Positions 61,090 through 64,000 of a stretch of DNA of 64,000 nt are shown in pieces. Under the pieces are notes generated by a model. That model saw only the letters and a list, made by a program, of their open reading frames with translations. It ran no database searches and was not told the DNA's origin. Origin of the DNA: JAMOQA01 sp964420365 (GTDB lineage Bacteria; Acidobacteriota; Polarisedimenticolia; J045); the NCBI GenBank assembly GCA_964420365.1, contig CAYQTA010000094.1:1-64000 (forward strand), written 5' to 3'. The translations under genes were made by a program, and so were the position numbers. The number at the start of each line of letters is the position of its first letter. Positions within the stretch are counted from its first letter, which is position 1.

Positions 61090-61839
61090 CTACTCCCCTC
61101 CCGGGGCCGCCGGGTCGAGGGTCCAGGCCTCGATGGCGACGAAGAGGGCCCGGTCGCGGCCCCGGGACGGGGCGCCGACCAGGTTCATCCTGCCCTCAGG
61201 AAGGTTCAGCGTCCAACCGAGTACCCGGCGGGGGGCCGCGAGGCCGGCCGCGGCCTCGCGGGAAGCCGGCAACCGGAACAGCTCGAACGGCTCCAGCCGG
61301 ATCACGCCCTGGTCGGGATCGACCGCGGCGACCCGGAAGACCACCTGCCAGTCGTCCCCGAGGAGGGCCTCGGCCCGTCCGCCCTCGGCGACCCGGACGG
61401 TGACGGATCCCAGCCGCTCGAAGTGACTCCAGCGCATCACCTCGGCCAGGGTGCGCGAGACGCCACGGATCTCCTCGAGGACCCCGCCCCCCGCGGGGGG
61501 ATCCATCGTCGCGAGCACGAGGCTGACCGTGATCTCCACCGAGCGGGGTGGAACGTCCCACGAGGCGAGGGCCTGGCGAATACGTTCCAGGTTCTCCGGC
61601 GTGTCGTCCACCGTGACGACCCGCAGCGGCTTGCTGACCCGGTAGGCGCCGCACGGGCCGACGAGCTGGTCGAGGAGGAGGGCGGCCTCGGCCATCGAGT
61701 GGAACCGCACGGGGAAGACCCGGCGCTCGACGGCGGTGCCCGGGCATCCCCCGGGGCCTTCCGCCGGGGGCCCGGCCGACGCCACCGCGGGCCACAGGAG
61801 CGTGAGCAGGAGGAAAGAGGAAGCCGCGATCCGTCTCAC
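61090..61839 (-). CDS. secreted protein with secretin-type N domain
   Basis: 249 residues. A signal peptide (about 1-22) precedes ERRVFPVRFHSMAEAALLLDQLVG...TVDDTPENLERIRQALASWDVPPRSVEITVSLV, which is the alpha-beta pattern of secretin N1/N3 subdomains, without a barrel domain. It may interact with the secretin or its substrate. Starts with GTG 61839, overlapping the anti-sigma stop as GTGA, so the secretion genes are coupled to the sigma/anti-sigma pair. Confidence 0.75.
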   Translation of the reverse strand: MRRIAASSFLLLTLLWPAVASAGPPAEGPGGCPGTAVERRVFPVRFHSMAEAALLLDQLVGPCGAYRVSKPLRVVTVDDTPENLERIRQALASWDVPPRSVEITVSLVLATMDPPAGGGVLEEIRGVSRTLAEVMRWSHFERLGSVTVRVAEGGRAEALLGDDWQVVFRVAAVDPDQGVIRLEPFELFRLPASREAAAGLAAPRRVLGWTLNLPEGRMNLVGAPSRGRDRALFVAIEAWTLDPAAPGGE

Positions 61840-62270
61840 AGGTCGAACTCCTGGTCGAGAACGAGGGTCACGACGGGGGCGTCCGGGTCCCGTGGCACGA
61901 AGGTCACGACCCGCGCACCCGGCGCCTCCACGGTGGCCCGGAGGACTCCCGGGGCCTGCTGCCAGGCCGGGGACTCCAGCGGGGCCCGGAGCGTTCCGAG
62001 GAGGAACAGCAGGAGCGTCGCCGCCGCGGCCACCAGGCCTCCCCGGACGACCCGGTCCCGCCACGGGGCCGGCAGCGGCGGCAGGGGTGGGGCCGCCTCG
62101 CCGGGCGGCAGCGTCCCGAGCAGGGCGAGGACCGCGTCCGGCGCCAGCCCCGCGAGGCGGGCCCGGCACGCCGGGCAACCGAGGAGGTGGCGTGCTTCCA
62201 CCTCCGTCGGGTGGCGCCCCCCCGCGATCCCGCGCAGGGCGCCGTCCGAGGGGTGCACCCCGCCGCTCAC
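61836..62270 (-). CDS. zinc-finger anti-sigma factor
   Basis: 144 residues. The N-terminal HLLGCPACRARL matches the H-x3-C-x2-C zinc anti-sigma (ZAS) motif. One transmembrane helix (about 75-95) separates it from an exported tail of about 45 residues. It should bind and inhibit the sigma factor encoded just upstream. Starts with GTG 62270 overlapping the sigma stop. Confidence 0.82.
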   Translation of the reverse strand: MSGGVHPSDGALRGIAGGRHPTEVEARHLLGCPACRARLAGLAPDAVLALLGTLPPGEAAPPLPPLPAPWRDRVVRGGLVAAAATLLLFLLGTLRAPLESPAWQQAPGVLRATVEAPGARVVTFVPRDPDAPVVTLVLDQEFDL

Positions 62271-62848
62271 CGGTCGCTCCCCGGCCCGGCGGGGAACCCG
62301 GGCCAGAGGTCGCCGAGGCGCCGGGAGACCTCCCGCCGCGCCTCCAGGAGGTGGCTGCGCACCGTCGAGGGGCTCATTCCCAGGACGCGGGCCGTCCGCT
62401 CGACGGACCAGCCCTCGACCCGGCACAGGACGAACACCGCCCGCCGCCGCGGCGAGAGTGCGGCGGTCGCCTCCCGGAGGAGCCGCTCCAGCTCCCGGGC
62501 CTCCAGCTCCGCCCCGGGGCCGCGGGTCCCGGCGCGCGCCCGCGGCGGTTCCGGCGGCTCGTCCCGGGTCTCCTCCGGCCGCGCACGGCGGCGACGCAGC
62601 GCGTCGATCGCCCGGTGAACCACCGTCCGCAGGAACCAGGCCTCGAATCCCTGCTCGGGGCGGATCCGCGCCGCGTTGCGCCAGGTGTCGAGACAGGCCG
62701 CCTGCACCACGTCCTTCGCCTCCTCGGGATCCCCGACGACCCGCAGGGCCACCCGCCAGGCGAGGTCCCAGCGGGGACGGACCAGGGCGCCGAAGGCGTC
62801 CCGGTCGCCGCGGACCGCCCGCCGGAGCAGTTCCCGTTCGTCGCTCAC
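62267..62848 (-). CDS. ECF-type RNA polymerase sigma factor
   Basis: 193 residues. Region 2: GDPEEAKDVVQAACLDTWRN and GFEAWFLRTVVHRAIDALRRRR. Region 4: LSPRRRAVFVLCRVEGWSVERTARVLGMSPSTVRSHLLEARRE. It should direct polymerase to a specific promoter set. GTG 62848 has GGAGG upstream. It is the first gene of the 14-gene secretion operon, so it may autoregulate it. Confidence 0.93.
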   Translation of the reverse strand: MSDERELLRRAVRGDRDAFGALVRPRWDLAWRVALRVVGDPEEAKDVVQAACLDTWRNAARIRPEQGFEAWFLRTVVHRAIDALRRRRARPEETRDEPPEPPRARAGTRGPGAELEARELERLLREATAALSPRRRAVFVLCRVEGWSVERTARVLGMSPSTVRSHLLEARREVSRRLGDLWPGFPAGPGSDR

Positions 62849-62946
62849 GGGAGACCTCCCCGGCCCGGTCCCTCACCCGGTCCTACGGACGTCCCCCCCG
62901 GGGCGTCCAGTCCTCGCGGCGAGACCCGGCGGCCCACGCCCATCGG

Positions 62947-64000
62947 TCAGGAGCGCAGTGCCAGCTCCTCGCGGGCTTCCCCGGGCGGGTCCGGGGCCTC
63001 CCCGGGAGAGGCGAGGACGAGGCGAAGGACCTCCTCCATCGTCTCGACCGGGTGGAAGGCGAGCTCCCTCCGGGCCTGCCGGGGCAGGTCCCGGAGGTCC
63101 TTCTCGTTCGCCCGGGGAAGGACGACCGCGCGGGCCCCCGCGCGCCGGGCGGCCAGCACCTTTTCCTTGATCCCGCCGACCGGCAGCACCCGGCCCCGCA
63201 GCGTGATCTCCCCGGTCATCGCCACGTCCCGGAACACGGGTCGATCGGTGAGGGCGGAGACGATCGCCGTGGCGATCGTGATCCCGGCCGAGGGCCCGTC
63301 CTTCGGGATCGCCCCCTCGGGCACGTGCACGTGGAGGTCCGCCTGCTCGAACGCGTCCTCGCCCAGTCCCAGCTCCCGGGCGTGGCTGCGGGCCCAGGAC
63401 AGGGCCGCCCGGGCGGACTCCTTCATCACGTCCCCCAGGTGGCCGGTCAGGGACAACCGCCCCTTTCCCTTCATCCGGATCGCCTCGACGAACAGGACGT
63501 CGCCGCCGGCCGCCGTCCAGGCGAGGCCGGTCGCCACCCCGACCATCGCGCCCTCGAGGCGCTCCTCCGCCTGGGGCGGCGGCGGGCCGAGAAACTTCTC
63601 GAGCCGGCCGGCCGTGACGACGACCCGGGAACGCTTCCCCTCGGCGACCCGGCGGGCCACCTTGCGACAGATCGCGGCGATCCGCCGCTCCAGGTTCCGC
63701 AAGCCGGCCTCCCGGGTGTAACGGTTGATCAGCTCGCGGATGGCCCCGTCGGAGAAGCGGATCAGCGCGTCGTCCAGCGCGTTCTCCCGGACCTGCTTGG
63801 GCACCAGGTGCCGCTTCGCGATCTCGAGCTTCTCCTCCTCCGAGTACCCCGGGATCCGGATCACCTCCATCCGGTCGCGGAAGGCGGGATGGATCGTGTC
63901 CATCAGGTTTGCCGTCGCGATGAACAGGACCTGGCTCAGGTCGAACGGGATGCCCAGGTAGTGGTCCCGGAACGAGTTGTTCTGCTCCGGGTCCAGCACC
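62947..64000 (-). CDS. lon: Lon protease, C-terminal part (cut by the window edge)
   Basis: 350 residues of the C-terminus are seen; the start lies beyond the window. The AAA+ part shows the FIATANLMDTIHPAFRDRMEVIRIPGYS block and the lid YTREAGLRNLERRIAAICRK. The protease domain has the Ser-Lys dyad: Ser in KDGPSAGITIATAI and Lys in PVGGIKEKVLAARRAG. ATP-dependent protein degradation in the cytoplasm. 98 bp separate it from the sigma gene; nothing notable is seen there. Confidence 0.97.
   Translation of the reverse strand, partial: VLDPEQNNSFRDHYLGIPFDLSQVLFIATANLMDTIHPAFRDRMEVIRIPGYSEEEKLEIAKRHLVPKQVRENALDDALIRFSDGAIRELINRYTREAGLRNLERRIAAICRKVARRVAEGKRSRVVVTAGRLEKFLGPPPPQAEERLEGAMVGVATGLAWTAAGGDVLFVEAIRMKGKGRLSLTGHLGDVMKESARAALSWARSHARELGLGEDAFEQADLHVHVPEGAIPKDGPSAGITIATAIVSALTDRPVFRDVAMTGEITLRGRVLPVGGIKEKVLAARRAGARAVVLPRANEKDLRDLPRQARRELAFHPVETMEEVLRLVLASPGEAPDPPGEAREELALRS

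Overview
The window is a single chromosomal stretch of a very GC-rich, Gram-negative-type bacterium. Genes are tightly packed on both strands, many with 4-base ATGA or GTGA stop/start overlaps. Several markers fit a deep-branching, non-proteobacterial lineage such as Acidobacteriota or a neighbouring phylum: a class I lysyl-tRNA synthetase, DUF1573 and HEAT lipoproteins, a DUF418 membrane protein, a TPR-secretin-cohesin fusion and a combined PilMNOP/GspDEFG operon. That placement is inference; there is no rRNA gene or other phylogenetic anchor here.

Layout. 1-720 is non-coding, with degenerate tandem repeats and a 148-bp element bounded by 21-bp inverted repeats. A tRNA-Thr(CGT) with a good promoter follows. 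986-1723 is a peroxiredoxin whose peroxidatic cysteine codon is TGA, followed at the right distance by a SECIS-like hairpin with a GGUC loop, so it is almost certainly a selenoprotein. 1833-6706 is a promoter, two tandem SAM-II riboswitches and an operon encoding a MoxR-type AAA ATPase, a small unknown protein, a zinc-metallopeptidase/VWA protein and a divergent S-adenosylmethionine synthetase. 6707-19289 holds mixed housekeeping genes: DUF418, AI-2E-family permease, PEBP protein, HTH/coiled-coil protein, fructose-bisphosphatase, class I LysRS, UvrB, phospholipid-type methyltransferase, K+ channel, Mrp and a lipoprotein.

19273-25317 (minus strand) is a lysine/aspartate operon asd-lysC-dapB-dapA-dapD-aminotransferase. 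25384-38320 holds a HAD phosphatase, a small secreted protein, a large secreted protein, an APH-like/P-loop kinase fusion, a CysQ-like phosphatase, a degenerate HD-GYP protein with a HEAT partner, DUF1573, a bacterial eRF1-like (Vms1-type) protein, RNase D, a LOG-family protein and an outer-membrane barrel. 38308-42316 (minus) is a heme operon hemC-hemD-hemB-hemL. 42394-49185 holds an AmmeMemoRadiSam radical-SAM enzyme, a FabH-type ketosynthase, a membrane-anchored TPR protein with a possible degenerate CHAT domain, a 64-residue protein and a Maf/DUF115-type protein.

49194-62848 (minus) is a 14-gene unit. It opens with an ECF sigma factor and a zinc-finger anti-sigma factor, continues through GspF, GspE, PilM, PilN, PilO and a GspC/PilP-like protein to a secretin fused to TPR and cohesin-like domains, and ends with three pseudopilin-type proteins and a PKD lipoprotein. 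The window closes inside a lon protease gene.

The most notable items are the SAM-II tandem leader on an operon joining an AAA/VWA pair to a SAM synthetase, the selenocysteine peroxiredoxin, the sigma-factor-headed secretion operon, and a set of genes whose -10 hexamer ends 7-9 bases before the ATG, suggesting leaderless transcripts.
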